64,000 nucleotides of DNA, taken from the NCBI RefSeq assembly GCF_022095615.2, contig NZ_CP155560.1, positions 1 to 64,000 of the forward strand. The letters are read 5' to 3'. Positions within the stretch are counted from its first letter, which is position 1. Every line of letters starts with the position of its first letter. Of the stretch, positions 1 through 9,496 are shown one piece after another. This DNA is from Bacillus thuringiensis (GTDB taxonomy: Bacteria; Bacillota; Bacilli; Bacillales; Bacillaceae_G). The notes beneath the pieces are model-generated. The model saw only the letters and a program-made list of their open reading frames with translations. It was not told the origin of the DNA and did no database searches. A program made the translations under genes and the position numbers.

Positions 1-250
1 CTTTTCCAGCTTTAAAAGCAGGTGCCTTTGAAGCGGCGATTTGCATTTCTTCACCTGTTTGTGGGTTACGTCCTGTACGTGCAGATCTTTCACGTACTTC
101 AAATGTACCAAAACCAAGAATCTGTACTTTCTCCTCATTTGCTAACGCATTTGTTATTGCATCTAATAACGCTTGTGTTGCAGCAGCAGCATCTTTTTGT
201 GTAAGTTCAGCTTTTTCTGCTACTACTCTTGTTAATTCTGTTTTATTCAT
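1..250 (-). CDS. hup: HU family DNA-binding protein, 3' end outside window
   Basis: Histone-like HU protein, a small basic dimer that bends and compacts DNA. Read on the minus strand from the ATG at 250-248, the product starts [20 protein letters not shown] and contains the family signature [21 protein letters not shown], the DNA-binding arm. About 83 residues are visible of the usual 90; only the last few C-terminal residues run off the window start. A purine-rich ribosome binding site (GAGGTG) lies about 7 bases upstream of the ATG. Identification is firm; which HU paralogue it is cannot be decided here. Confidence 0.95.
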   Translation of the reverse strand, partial: MNKTELTRVVAEKAELTQKDAAAATQALLDAITNALANEEKVQILGFGTFEVRERSARTGRNPQTGEEMQIAASKAPAFKAGK

Positions 251-390
251 TTTCTACACCTCTTCATATGTAATTAGGTGACTATTATAACGTTTGTTTA
301 CACATGATGCAATTAATACTGTACATAGAAAAAGCCATAGCAAGTGCAAGAGGACCATTTCTGTGTTAAAAGGCATAAGCAGAATATTAA

Positions 391-756
391 TTATCGTACT
401 AAACTCTGTTCATATTTCTTTACATCTTCCATAGTTTTAAATATTAACACATCAAAAACTCCTTTTTCGTTCCCACATACGACAACAAAACCATCTGTTG
501 CTTCCAAAACTCTACCGACGCCACCATCTGTAAGTGTAATACTGGTGAGATGTTTTACGTTCAGTTTTTCTTCTTTTCGAATGTAAGTAGTTATGGGTGT
601 TCCTACAGGAAATGTGTCTGTGAGCTCTTTTGTTGTATATGTGCCATCTTCTACTGATTGAGTTTTAGTTGTAATGGAATTAGTTTGATTGGCACATCCT
701 GTTGAACATATTAAAAGAATACCAGTAATCATACTTACACATGCTGTTTTTACCAT
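391..756 (-). CDS. small lipoprotein
   Basis: A 121-residue predicted lipoprotein of unknown function. The N-terminus has a hydrophobic signal segment (about residues 5-20) ending in a lipobox-like CSTGC, so Cys21 should be lipidated and the protein anchored on the outer face of the membrane. The rest is hydrophilic with short beta-like stretches (residues 70-112) and no motif I recognise. AGGAGG lies just upstream of the ATG at 756. It stands alone, downstream of a decayed toxin on the same strand, and shows no obvious relation to it. The signal peptide is clear; the function is not. Confidence 0.75.
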   Translation of the reverse strand: MVKTACVSMITGILLICSTGCANQTNSITTKTQSVEDGTYTTKELTDTFPVGTPITTYIRKEEKLNVKHLTSITLTDGGVGRVLEATDGFVVVCGNEKGVFDVLIFKTMEDVKKYEQSLVR

Positions 757-1032
757 TCACAAAATCCTCCTATAACTGTTCGTATTGTCAACCCATTTAG
801 GGTAACAAATTATATATACGAAGTTTGTTGGAATATAAGAGTCGTAATTCAACAAAGATACAGGTATTTTGGCAGAATGTGTTTCAAACAAAAGAAAAGA
901 CACCCTAAGGTGCCTTCCTGCGATTTGAACCATCGTAATATGGTATGGATGCCAATCCAATTATTATTTTACCACATTAAGTAATTTTGGTTGTTGAGAA
1001 ATATAATTCAAATCTATAACTTCTATTTTAGC

Positions 1033-1744
1033 TTAATAAATGCCTTGATTATTTACTGTTTCTTCAGTTCCTCTAATCATTTTTTCTCGTGTATTCTCCA
1101 ATGCCTCAGAATGATAACCAACTGCATTACCACTTCTATTTATTTCACCTTCTAAGATATTCTTGAGACGATTTTGTTTGAAGTTTTCTGTTCCTTGTAA
1201 ACTGGATATGACTTCGTGGTTAGAAAGTGGGGGAGTTTGTGTATCTTCAATTGAAGCAATTTTTCAGAACTTCCGTCTCCTTTAGCAATCTGGTAGGTTA
1301 AAAGTTTTTCTTCGGCTTGTCTAAAAGTAGCACTGTCAAATGCAGATGTAACACCATTACCACCTGCGAAAGCCAAATTACCGACTTTATTAAATAATTG
1401 TCCAGCTTATGAGTTAACTTGAGAGAATTTAGCCCCTAGTGCTAGCTTTGCAGCCTTGCTGACCCCTTTATCTCCAAGAAGACCTAATTCAATTTGTGTT
1501 AAAGTATACGATCCCCATCTTGCACGTGTTTCTGCATCCCCATTTATCACATCTTTATTAAAAGAGTCGGATAACGCATCCCACATAGTAGGTAAAGCTT
1601 CATCTAAATGGATGACAGTGTAGCCTAGGGCTTCCCAATATTCATTTTCTGTACCTCTTCATAGAAAGAATCTTGATGAAAGTTTACTGCTAGGAATTGA
1701 TAAATTTCATCTTCTGGATTGTGTTTTAGTAACATATTGATCAT
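1033..1744 (-). pseudogene. decayed polymorphic toxin (pre-toxin region plus EndoU-like tip)
   Basis: Minus-strand reading, switching frames, recovers a continuous toxin-like protein. It has a segment with HLDEALPTMWDALSDSF and INGDAETRARWGSY, then LGLLGDKGVSKAAKL, typical of the region before the toxin tip in secreted Bacillus LXG-type toxins. It ends in ILEGEINRSGNAVGYHSEAL, which resembles the start of EndoU nuclease tips. Damage seen: a one-base deletion near 1650, an in-frame stop near 1410 (FSQVNS*AGQLF), and a frameshift near 1255. The N-terminal secretion domain is absent and the tip is short, so no active toxin is made. The EndoU label is inferred from motif resemblance; the toxin-remnant call is firmer. 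Confidence 0.7.
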
Positions 1745-1824
1745 CCTATTTATCAATTTGGATAGCTAGTTAAAATAAAGATGCTGGTTTAGGGTTTGCT
1801 ATTGATATAAAAATAGGTAAGGAT

Positions 1825-1860
1825 TATAAAAGCAGAACTCTCATAGGGTTCTGCTTTTAT
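1825..1860. terminator. bidirectional hairpin terminator
   Basis: A 13-bp inverted repeat (TAAAAGCAGAAC ... GTTCTGCTTTTA) with an 8-10 base loop and a T-run on either strand. It separates the immunity-type pseudogene from the toxin remnant. Confidence 0.7.
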
Positions 1861-1883
1861 TTGGTGTAATTAATTATCTATAT

Positions 1884-2272
1884 CTAGTGTAAATCCCCAT
1901 ATAGTTTTTTTTCTTCAATTAACTCAACATCTGACCTATTTACTTCCATATGAAATTCCCCACGACCTGGTACAGACATATTTAGTTCATGTCCTACCTG
2001 TGGATTATTTGTAGCAATAACTACTTTTAATTCGCTTGCAGTTAGTACTCCGAAATTATGTCCTTTATATTTTGCGTATGTTGTAATTTCATAAGCGGTA
2101 TCCAAGTCTTCTTTTTTATTTTTTTAAAGAAAATATTTTCATCCCAATCATCTTGAATAAAACCATTTAATAGTTCAGCTGGATCATTCGATATAATTTC
2201 TAACTCATCTTTCTTTCCAGCTAACATGTATTCTTGTCCATTATATAATCCATATTTTCCATCTCTAATCAT
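1884..2272 (-). pseudogene. frameshifted immunity-type protein
   Basis: Two overlapping minus-strand frames join into one protein of about 129 residues: MIRDGKYGLYNGQEYMLAGK ... NIFFKKIKKE|DLDTAYEITTYAKYKGHNF ... ELIEEKKLYGDLH. The junction is an A-run near 2107-2125, where one missing base puts the first frame out of phase. The build (short acidic protein opening with a DGKYGxYNGxEY strand) resembles orphan immunity proteins found near Bacillus LXG toxins. It lies upstream of the decayed EndoU-like toxin on the same strand. It is either a true pseudogene or an assembly indel in the A-run. The immunity role is inference from context. Confidence 0.6.
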
Positions 2273-2420
2273 TGAGTCACCTACTCTACTGTTTTTCGGT
2301 TGCCGGTATAAAATGTTGTTTTCTGCCGTGGTATACGGCTACCAATTTTTCTTCTTGATTAACATGTTACAATTATATAAAAAAATAAAAAAGGAACGGA
2401 ATATGGGAGGCTATCGCTAC

Positions 2421-3269
2421 ATGAAAAAAGAAGAAAATTTATTTGAAGGTTTTTTCGAAGGGATAAATAAGGTTATAAAAGTGGCGGGGGAACTAGGTAA
2501 ATTCGCTGAAGATACACTTAAGAAATTCTATAGTGAAAATAAGGAGTTTATAAAACTTTTATCGGAAATTACTCCTGAAGAATTTGAAGCACGCTCAGTG
2601 GAGATGGATAGGTCATTTAATGTTTTCATGGTTGAGTTAGGGTATCCACCTGTTAGTAATCTTGACGGGGAGGATTTTCTTAAGCTATATGAAGCAAAAG
2701 AAGAAAAGGGCGTTGATTATGTAAAAAAGTATATAGACGACTTTATGCTTTCAAGATTCAATGACCAGGAAATTTTGAAGACTTATAATGAATGGTGTAA
2801 ATATAGTTGGATTGAGGATAGGATACCGATTTTAAAAGAAGCTATATCCGCTCATAACATGCAAATGTACAAGGTTTCAGTACCGACGCTACTAGTTCAA
2901 TGTGAGGGAATTATTGCGGTAGCATTTGAACATAAAGGGAAAATGAATCATAAAAATTATTATAGGAACAAAGACAAAAAACAGGAGACTTCTCTTGAAG
3001 ATTATTTAAACATAATGATTAGTGAGGTTGGGGAGGATTCGTTTGCACTAGGGGTAAAAGAATTTTATCTCCAATACATGTTAGTAGGGTTTAGGCATGG
3101 TCATAAAATTAAGTCGCCTCTCAGTAGAAATGCAATCTTACATGGAGGGGATACTAAGTATGGAACTGTATCAAACTCATTAAAAGCATTTCTTATGTTT
3201 AACGAATTGTTGGTAACATTGAATAGTTTTAGAGAGAAAAAAGAAAAAAAGGGGCCAATATGTGAGTAG
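2421..3269 (+). CDS. HEPN-like protein (Rx4H motif)
   Basis: A 282-residue protein with no family I can name. Near the C-terminus it has SRNAILHGG, in which R236 and H241 form the Rx4H pattern of HEPN ribonucleases, set in an all-helical context as HEPN domains require. The N-terminus is amphipathic and helical (about residues 1-60). I chose the ATG at 2421 because GGGAGG lies 10 bases upstream; the in-frame ATG at 2403 would add six residues. It is a single gene flanked by broken defence and toxin genes. HEPN assignment rests on one short motif plus predicted helicity, so it is tentative; function as an RNase toxin or abortive-infection effector is inference. Confidence 0.7.
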   Translation: MKKEENLFEGFFEGINKVIKVAGELGKFAEDTLKKFYSENKEFIKLLSEITPEEFEARSVEMDRSFNVFMVELGYPPVSNLDGEDFLKLYEAKEEKGVDYVKKYIDDFMLSRFNDQEILKTYNEWCKYSWIEDRIPILKEAISAHNMQMYKVSVPTLLVQCEGIIAVAFEHKGKMNHKNYYRNKDKKQETSLEDYLNIMISEVGEDSFALGVKEFYLQYMLVGFRHGHKIKSPLSRNAILHGGDTKYGTVSNSLKAFLMFNELLVTLNSFREKKEKKGPICE

Positions 3270-3399
3270 CAAGGTTGATTTTTACTTTGACAATCAGTTC
3301 GTTTGTTCTGTCGGAATTGTCACCACATGTAAATAATGGTGTAGATTTAAATAAAAAAGAACGCTGTCTAAGAGCGCCCTTTAGAATTTTAAAATCCTG

Positions 3400-4006
3400 T
3401 TATGATAAATTAATACCGATTTTGTTTGCTTTTTCAATTGGATAATTACAAAACGCCGAACAAGTTACGAGCATAAATTGAGCGTCCTCAAAGGAAACGT
3501 TAGGTACGTCTATGTGGGCATGACGTATACCGTCGCCATTACTTGTGTACCAATATATTCGTTTAAATCCTTTTTTTAATGTATCGTGAATTATTACTCC
3601 TTGTTGTTCTAGTTTACCTAAATCCTGTCCGAGAGCTCCTTTTTTCATCATTTGCGATAACTTTGCAAATAGATTCAATGGCATTTATTGACTCTTTAAT
3701 TGAGTTTATGTAATCGGGATTCTCTCGACTCGCCATCAAGCGCAAAGTCTGCTCTATGTGCATATCTATGAAAGTTTTGTTTCTTTTAAAGTTTATGGCG
3801 TTTTCGATAGAATCCATTTCTTGTTGTGAATTTATTCTAACAAGTGTATTCTCGACAAATCTGTATGCGGATAGTTCACGTTCTAAGATTCTGTTACATT
3901 CTGTTTTAAATTTAGTAGCATCGGATTCATATTTGCAATTTTGAGCAGTAAATTCGATAAAATCATAAATTTGATACAAAAATAGTTCTTCTACTTTTTC
4001 AGCCAT
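3400..4006 (-). pseudogene. broken AbiJ-like (STM4504/CBY_0614-type) gene, C-terminal part
   Basis: Two minus-strand frames join across an A6 tract near 3637-3645 (AIESICKVIANDEK|GALGQDLGKLEQQG), so one extra A breaks the gene. The tail GDGIRHAHIDVPNVSFEDAQ and FMLVTCSAFCNYPIEKA matches the conserved C-terminal helical domain I associate with AbiJ_NTD4 / STM4504-CBY_0614 family proteins. The matching N-terminal fragment lies at 4097-4258, with the middle lost. The gene is therefore destroyed by both a deletion and a frameshift, not just an assembly error. Family assignment is from memory of motif patterns. Confidence 0.65.
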
Positions 4007-4096
4007 TGAGAGCAGGAACCTGGTATTTTAGATAAAGGGTACTTAAAAAAGTTGGACTATTGATTTACAATAAATTTTTCAAAAGTAAATCTAGGG

Positions 4097-4258
4097 TTAT
4101 GATATACTTATATAGCCATAGCTGCTTGCGGTTATTTTTGGACCAGCAAGTTTAGAGCTAAATGTATTCCATAGACCAATTCTTAGGTCTTCGTCCATAG
4201 ATTCAACTTGAATTAATTCTTTTACTGGGGCAAAATCCATACGCTCAGAAAATCTCAT
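4097..4258 (-). pseudogene. N-terminal fragment of the AbiJ-like gene
   Basis: A 53-codon minus-strand fragment opens MRFSERMDFAPVKELIQVES and continues MDEDLRIGLWNTFSS before running into a stop. FSERxxxxPVxExIQxESMDxDLRxxLWN is the usual N-terminal pattern of AbiJ_NTD4-type proteins. It is in the correct order and strand to have been the front of the gene at 3400-4006. Its coding capacity ends after about 40 recognisable residues, so an internal deletion joined unrelated sequence here. Confidence 0.6.
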
Positions 4259-4545
4259 TAATTCATTCTATTAATGTATAGCGATATCTTATTGTGTTTT
4301 AAATTATACCAATAATAGAATTATATAACTAATGATTACGTAATACTAAGTTGATATCGACGCACCTTATAAAAATTTCATCACGATAACTATATGAATT
4401 TTTATGTATGCCATTTTGAATTTATTAATTTCTGAATATAGTATTTTATAGCGGGATTGAAATTTTTCAATTTGTCTTCATAATAGTTATTAATATATTT
4501 GGTTTTTAAGATTCAATATTAAGTAAATTTAGAGGAGAATTGTTT

Positions 4546-5286
4546 ATGAATGAAAAAGAATTTTTTAAGCCCTTTAGAAAATATGAATTAGATTATAAAA
4601 GACTAATAAGATGGTACTTAGCTAGTTTGTATTCCTATAATTCAACCGCAAAAATAATTGAACAAGATATAATTGAGCAGAATTTACCTTTAAAAAAACT
4701 GAACAAAATTTATTATAAGGAATCTCATCTAATTGAAAACAATCCTCATACACTTAAAAGAAAATATAAGAAAGCCTATGTTGACTTTTTAGAAGAAATG
4801 ACTTTAATCCGGATTATTTCTATACTAGAAAATTTTTTACTAGATGTTATTAGAACTTCCTTTTACCATGATAAAACATGTTTTTATGAGCCTAAAAAAA
4901 CTATTGAATTTCAGGTTTCTGAATTTTTATCTAAAGGTATGGAAGAGCTAGAAGAAAGTTTCATAGAAGAAAAAATAGGTAACCTTCATCGCCAAGGCTT
5001 TAATGAGGTTAAAAAGTATTATAAGAAGATCTTTAATATAGATTTTAATAATTTTAATACCTCTATTGAGAGTATTAACTATAGTGTTAAGCACATACAT
5101 AAAATTCATGATACTCGTCATTTAATAATTCACAGGCTAGGAAGAACAGACGAAAAATTTAATAAAGAATACAATTTTACAGGAAAAATTATCACTTTAT
5201 CTGAAGAGGATGTGATTCTTTATTTACAGATTATAGATGATTTTGTTGAATTCTTAAAAAATAAATTTGCAGAAAAGTGGTTTTGA
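4546..5286 (+). CDS. HEPN-like protein (Rx4H motif)
   Basis: A 246-residue, Lys/Glu-rich, predicted all-helical protein. DTRHLIIHRLG (R191, H196) fits the Rx4H active-site pattern of HEPN nucleases and is followed by a helix ending in DFVEFLKNKF, as in RiboL-PSP-HEPN-type domains. The central part has a conserved-looking FLEEMTLIRIISILENFLLD helix. The ATG at 4546 has AGAGGAGA 7-8 bases upstream; a TTG two codons earlier is less likely. It is monocistronic. No antitoxin gene follows, so an abortive-infection or regulatory role is possible but not shown. The HEPN label is motif-based and moderately certain. Confidence 0.72.
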   Translation: MNEKEFFKPFRKYELDYKRLIRWYLASLYSYNSTAKIIEQDIIEQNLPLKKLNKIYYKESHLIENNPHTLKRKYKKAYVDFLEEMTLIRIISILENFLLDVIRTSFYHDKTCFYEPKKTIEFQVSEFLSKGMEELEESFIEEKIGNLHRQGFNEVKKYYKKIFNIDFNNFNTSIESINYSVKHIHKIHDTRHLIIHRLGRTDEKFNKEYNFTGKIITLSEEDVILYLQIIDDFVEFLKNKFAEKWF

Positions 5287-5530
5287 TAATTAGTCTTTTC
5301 GATTATTTCTATCAAAATTTCAACTTTTTGATTCTACACTAGAGGGTATAGAAGATTAATAGAGATGAGTGGGGCAAAAATCTAATTGTCCATAGTGAAG
5401 GATTCAGTGATAGAAGAGGATCCCAATTATATGCTTAAAGATGCATATAAAGACATTAAAAAATGTTAAAGAGGTACGCATAAGATACGTTTAATGTAGA
5501 GTATTTGACAATTTAGATCTAGTTGTACTT

Positions 5531-5579
5531 AATAAAGGTCATAGACGATTGAAGCAGAAAAATGTCTATGACCTTTATT
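5531..5579. terminator. strong hairpin, terminator-like
   Basis: A perfect 16-bp stem (AATAAAGGTCATAGAC / GTCTATGACCTTTATT) closes a 17-base loop, with A/T-rich flanks. It lies about 250 bases after the HEPN-like gene. Confidence 0.6.
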
Positions 5580-5694
5580 ATGTTTTAGAGATTAGATTAT
5601 ATTGTGAATAACAGAACTAAGTTACTGCTGAAAGATTTTAATTAAATGTATTAATTTTTGTTTGTCATCTTTTGAAAGTATTTGAAGGAGATTA

Positions 5695-5972
5695 TTGAGA
5701 CCTTATTGCTATTGTACGAAGTGTGAGAGTGTTTATAGATGTGAAGATGTAAAAGTGTGTTGTGGTAATAAAAAAATTTAATTGATTGGGCAGAATTTGC
5801 TTTTAGTATGAGATATCCTTTATATCCTGTTAAGAAGAAATATGCTGGGTTTCATTTAGATTTATATAAACGTTTAGATGCTCAATCTATGTATGATCTT
5901 AGGGAATTGGATCCTGAATTTTATTATTATGAGTTTAATGGATGGAAAGAGAGTGAATTAAAAAATATATAA
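5695..5972 (+). pseudogene. small Cys-rich protein, frameshifted
   Basis: Joining two frames across an A7 tract near 5768-5775 gives about 92 residues. The front is Cys-rich (CYCTKCESVYRCEDVKVCCG), suggesting a zinc ribbon. The back reads WAEFAFSMRYPLYPVKKKY ... DPEFYYYEFNGWKESELKNI. AAGGAG precedes a TTG start at 5695 with short spacing. I do not recognise the family. The stretch between 5287 and 5694 otherwise holds only the hairpin at 5531 and a short fragment near 5390-5470 that may also be old coding sequence. Confidence 0.35.
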
Positions 5973-6225
5973 CAATGTAATATTATAATAATTAAATTAA
6001 TTGTTTTTTGAGGGAAGTCGTAAAATAAATATCCGAATTGTATCCTTTGCATTATAATGCTTATTATAAGTCTTGTTAATTTTAGAGCATGGCATTTTTT
6101 ATGAATTTTTTGTTTCAAGATGAACTCCAATGATTTGCTGAGGGTTATATCAATATTTTCCTCCTTCACTTTTAGAACAGCTTGCTAGAGGGGGAGATTT
6201 TGTTTAAAGAAAGGGAGCTTTTGCG

Positions 6226-6651
6226 ATGTTACCTAATTATATAAAAATAGCTCATGAGATAGCCAAAAAAGCCCATGCTGGACAAGTAGATAAAGCCGGT
6301 GTGGACTATATCAAACACCCTGAGGCAGTTGCTAGCTTTGTAAGTACGACCGAAGAGAAAGCTACTGCTTATTTGCATGATGTTCTGGAAGATACAGAGA
6401 TAACTGCTAATGATCTGTTAAGTGCTGGTATACCTCATAATTTAGTTGAGGCAGTGCAGGTACTGACAAAAGAGAAGTACACGCCTTATTTTGAGTATCT
6501 GAGCAAAGTGATAGAAAATTCTATTGCCCGTACTGTCAAACTTGCAGACTTAAAACATAATTCTGATCGTTCACGACTTGCTAGGATAACAGATAAAGAC
6601 CTAAAACGATTGGAGAAGTATCGTAAAGCGATTCAGTTTTTAGAGGAATAA
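6226..6651 (+). CDS. HD-domain protein (small alarmone/nucleotide hydrolase type)
   Basis: A 141-residue protein made almost entirely of an HD domain: AHEIAKKAHAGQVDKAGVDY supplies the first His, YLHDVLEDTEI the HD pair, and VKLADLKHNSD the closing Asp. This arrangement matches the RelA/SpoT-type ppGpp hydrolase fold without a synthetase domain. Metal-dependent phosphohydrolase activity on (p)ppGpp or a related nucleotide is expected from the family; the substrate cannot be read from sequence. The ribosome binding site is AGGGAGC ahead of the ATG. A terminator at 6771 separates it from the convergent helicase gene. Confidence 0.8.
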   Translation: MLPNYIKIAHEIAKKAHAGQVDKAGVDYIKHPEAVASFVSTTEEKATAYLHDVLEDTEITANDLLSAGIPHNLVEAVQVLTKEKYTPYFEYLSKVIENSIARTVKLADLKHNSDRSRLARITDKDLKRLEKYRKAIQFLEE

Positions 6652-6770
6652 AAGAAACAGCAACATCTTTAGTAGCGATTTTCTAAAATACTAGTCGTTT
6701 GAAGAGGCACTTCTTACAAAAGTTATAAGTCATGTAAGAACAATTCTCTGGTTGTTGTAAAATAAAAAAT

Positions 6771-6810
6771 AAGAGACGATATTCTAAAGTATCCTAGAAT
6801 ATCGTCTCTT
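6771..6810. terminator. bidirectional terminator
   Basis: A perfect 15-bp stem (AAGAGACGATATTCT / AGAATATCGTCTCTT) with a 10-base loop sits between the convergent HD gene and helicase gene and can serve both. Confidence 0.8.
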
Positions 6811-6820
6811 ATCATAAGTT

Positions 6821-8587
6821 TTAAAACATCAATTCAGGAATATGTAAATGATTTTTAAATAAGTTCCAAGTCTCATCTAGAATGGGTTTTGGTGGTATGT
6901 AAATAATTGTTCCATCCCGACCTCTTGTTAAAATAACTCGATATGCATTGAGTTTAATTTGGAACGGATCTTCGACACCCGATTGATAATGCTGCCCCTT
7001 CCAAGTCCCATTCTGTAGATATAGATCATCATCCCAATGAACGAGCGTCATATCTAGTTCAAGTCCCTGTATTTGGAATTCAGTTGAACTATAGTTGAGC
7101 GCTCTACAATAGTATTGGGATTCAGGATAATTAAAGTATTGAGCGATCTTACTAGTTCGTTCATATCGTTCATCTCTTGGTAGAACAGGGACTTCTTTTT
7201 GACGATCAGCGCCACCAGCACAGACAACACCAGCTGTTTTTGTATCATCCTGATAAAGCTGATGTAAAGTGAGTTTGGCTTTGTTTAAATCCCGCGTAAT
7301 AAAAAGTTGATAATGTTCTTTCGGTAGATGATGAATCAGTTGTTTTGTTTGTTCAAAATTAGCATCTAATAGAGTATTAATAATTTCATAGTATTTTAAA
7401 GCTGCATGAGCACGGAAAGAGGAGTTTAAATGTAGCTGAGAATGAGCTCTATAATGTGCTGCATTTGTAAATATAGAATTAGGATATTTAGAGTGAACAG
7501 TTACGTTTTTTCTAGCAATCGCAGTATTCCACAGGGTGAGACCGCCTTCTTCTCCAGAATAGATCTCCTGTCCGTCACCAATTAAGCCAATTGTTACACT
7601 CCACGGTTTATTGTTTGTTGTAATATTCATTATAATATCCGGTTCGCTTAAGTTTTGGGATTTTCGATTTCGTTTAGTGAGCGATTGATCGACTTTTTTT
7701 GTATCCCATGCTCGTTGGGCCTCATCAAAAATGATGATTTGTTCTTTTGGAATCATTCTCTTTTCGAGAAAGTCCATTTTATATCCATATAAACCTTGTA
7801 CGAAGGTTCTATTTTTCAACGTATCTTGTAATACATCTACTAATGGTCCATTACCTGATAAATAAACTGCATTTTTCATCTCATGTGCAATGGTCAGACC
7901 TAAATATGTTTTACCTGCTCCCGGCTCGCCAGATACTAAAATGAGATGATGGGTATTTGTATGTTGGGCTTCTTCAATGATTGAGCGTACAGTTTGTTGT
8001 ACTTCAGGAAAGTTACTGCTTGATACAGCTTTAATATCAGGGAGCGGTTCATTATTTAAAATGGAACGAGCAGCTTCGAGCATAGAAGGTGAGGGTTCAT
8101 AGACACCATTGATTATTTCCTCTAGCGTCAAAGTTGGTGCTTCTGTTTTATTTAATATTCGTTTAAGAATGCTTTCCAATCCATCAACTGTTGAAATGGT
8201 TACTTGATAATCTTTTTGGAAAAACCAATGTTCACCTTCATAGTTTGTAAGCAATAAAACACCTATGACTTGCATGTTAGATTCTTGAATAGCCGAGTGA
8301 TAATGTTCAAGATCACGCATATAAAGAGATGTTTGGATATATTCAGAAGGAGAAACGTTATTATAACTTTTACACTCGAGAACTATCAAATAACCATTAA
8401 TCAATAAAAGTACATCTGGACGACGGCCACCTCCGCGTAATATCTCATATTCAAAAATAAGTGATGCATCTAAATTAGAAAATCGATTGAATAAATCTTG
8501 TAGCTTATTAAAACTATCAATCCATGCTTTCTTTTGAGAAGCTATTTTTGAATCATTTGTATTGGTTTTATAGACATGATCGAGCAA
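6821..8587 (-). CDS. nuclease-helicase fusion, DUF2075 / Schlafen group 3 helicase family
   Basis: A 588-residue protein. Residues about 40-110 look like a PD-(D/E)xK or NERD-type nuclease domain: RRPDVLLLINGYLIVLECKS has the D ... ExK pattern. A P-loop (VSGEPGAGKTYLGL, about 220) and IIFDEAQR Walker B follow, then a superfamily 1-type helicase core ending ILTRGRDGTIIYIPP. This is the usual order for DUF2075 proteins, often found in defence islands. The frame opens at a TTG at 8587, but sensible sequence (GTIEQFKQLDVQFFV) continues upstream in frame to about 8637, and an ATG at 8649 (MAEL) leads into it only if one base is restored. The true start may thus be 8649 with a frameshift, leaving this copy truncated or inactive. 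Confidence 0.75.
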   Translation of the reverse strand: MLDHVYKTNTNDSKIASQKKAWIDSFNKLQDLFNRFSNLDASLIFEYEILRGGGRRPDVLLLINGYLIVLECKSYNNVSPSEYIQTSLYMRDLEHYHSAIQESNMQVIGVLLLTNYEGEHWFFQKDYQVTISTVDGLESILKRILNKTEAPTLTLEEIINGVYEPSPSMLEAARSILNNEPLPDIKAVSSSNFPEVQQTVRSIIEEAQHTNTHHLILVSGEPGAGKTYLGLTIAHEMKNAVYLSGNGPLVDVLQDTLKNRTFVQGLYGYKMDFLEKRMIPKEQIIIFDEAQRAWDTKKVDQSLTKRNRKSQNLSEPDIIMNITTNNKPWSVTIGLIGDGQEIYSGEEGGLTLWNTAIARKNVTVHSKYPNSIFTNAAHYRAHSQLHLNSSFRAHAALKYYEIINTLLDANFEQTKQLIHHLPKEHYQLFITRDLNKAKLTLHQLYQDDTKTAGVVCAGGADRQKEVPVLPRDERYERTSKIAQYFNYPESQYYCRALNYSSTEFQIQGLELDMTLVHWDDDLYLQNGTWKGQHYQSGVEDPFQIKLNAYRVILTRGRDGTIIYIPPKPILDETWNLFKNHLHIPELMF

Positions 8588-8822
8588 TTGTTTAACGAAA
8601 AACTGTACATCTAATTGCTTAAATTGTTCAATAGTTCCAGCTCAGCCATAGTTCAAGATAAAGTCTTCCTTGATGTGTAGTAGGATATATTCTTATTATA
8701 TGGAACAATATAACTAGCTTGGAGTGAAAAATAGTTAAGTTGTATTTTTCCTAAATTATTGTGTTTTAATATATGATTAATGAGGCAAGTTTTCAACTAG
8801 ATACATAAGAAATGCCTAGAAA

Positions 8823-8869
8823 AAATGCACATTGAGTGTTAGATGTAGTTTAATACTCAACGTGCATTT
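8823..8869 (-). terminator. terminator of the membrane protein gene
   Basis: An 18-bp stem with two G-T type mismatches (AAATGCACGTTGAGTATT / AACACTCAATGTGCATTT on the minus strand) is followed by T6. It ends the gene at 8930-9496. Confidence 0.7.
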
Positions 8870-8929
8870 AATATTGGTTTTAGTAATTTGTAAGTAGAGC
8901 TATAAATAAATTTGATAGTTTTTTTATTA

Positions 8930-9496
8930 TTAATTTATCCAATTTTTTATTTTATCTAATAAACTATCTTTATAGCGTTCCCTAAATATCACAGTATTTT
9001 TTACGTCTTCTTTTTTTAGGATTCTTGTGAAGTTATTGCTAGGGTTATTTTTGTCTATTTTCTTTAAACGTGGGTGACTATATCCTAGAATTTCGAGTTT
9101 ATTTAGACTTTTTATAAGATATATTTTTGAATCATCATCTTGTTTAATATAAAATGCATCTTTACCTAGTGGATCAGAAAGGTAAGGTATGTATATTTCA
9201 AGCACAAGTATTGTACTCACTAAAAGTGAAACTATAATAAAACCTATAATTTCATTAATATCTGATATATTTAACGATCTATCAGAAAATATATAGAAAT
9301 ATAATACGGTAATTGGTGTTATGAATACTGTGAAAATAATAATGTGAAGTATTTGGATAAGTAAAATTTTCTCTTGATTGAAAAATAGCTTTTCTATACT
9401 AGAAGCCCTAAGTATTGTACATGTTTTTAGTAATAGTAGACCTGAAGCAACGTAATATGTAATATTTAAAGTTTGAAAAATGTTTGTTAAGTCCAT
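8930..9496 (-). CDS. membrane protein of unknown function
   Basis: A 188-residue protein with three likely membrane helices (about residues 10-30, 43-68 and 82-106), then a charged C-terminal domain of about 80 residues that should face the cytoplasm. The C-terminus includes a KLEILGYSHPRLKKID strand and a Lys/Asp-rich tail. No family is recognised. The ATG at 9496 lies close to AGGAGTTAA. Its position immediately upstream of the nuclease-helicase gene on the same strand might suggest a link, but a terminator at 8823 separates them. Confidence 0.6.
   Translation of the reverse strand: MDLTNIFQTLNITYYVASGLLLLKTCTILRASSIEKLFFNQEKILLIQILHIIIFTVFITPITVLYFYIFSDRSLNISDINEIIGFIIVSLLVSTILVLEIYIPYLSDPLGKDAFYIKQDDDSKIYLIKSLNKLEILGYSHPRLKKIDKNNPSNNFTRILKKEDVKNTVIFRERYKDSLLDKIKNWIN

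Noticed and set aside
757..960. Minus-strand reading frame and a GGTTCAAATC string suggesting a tRNA T-arm near 925
   Set aside because: No ribosome binding site or plausible protein; the stems around the T-loop-like string do not pair as a tRNA.
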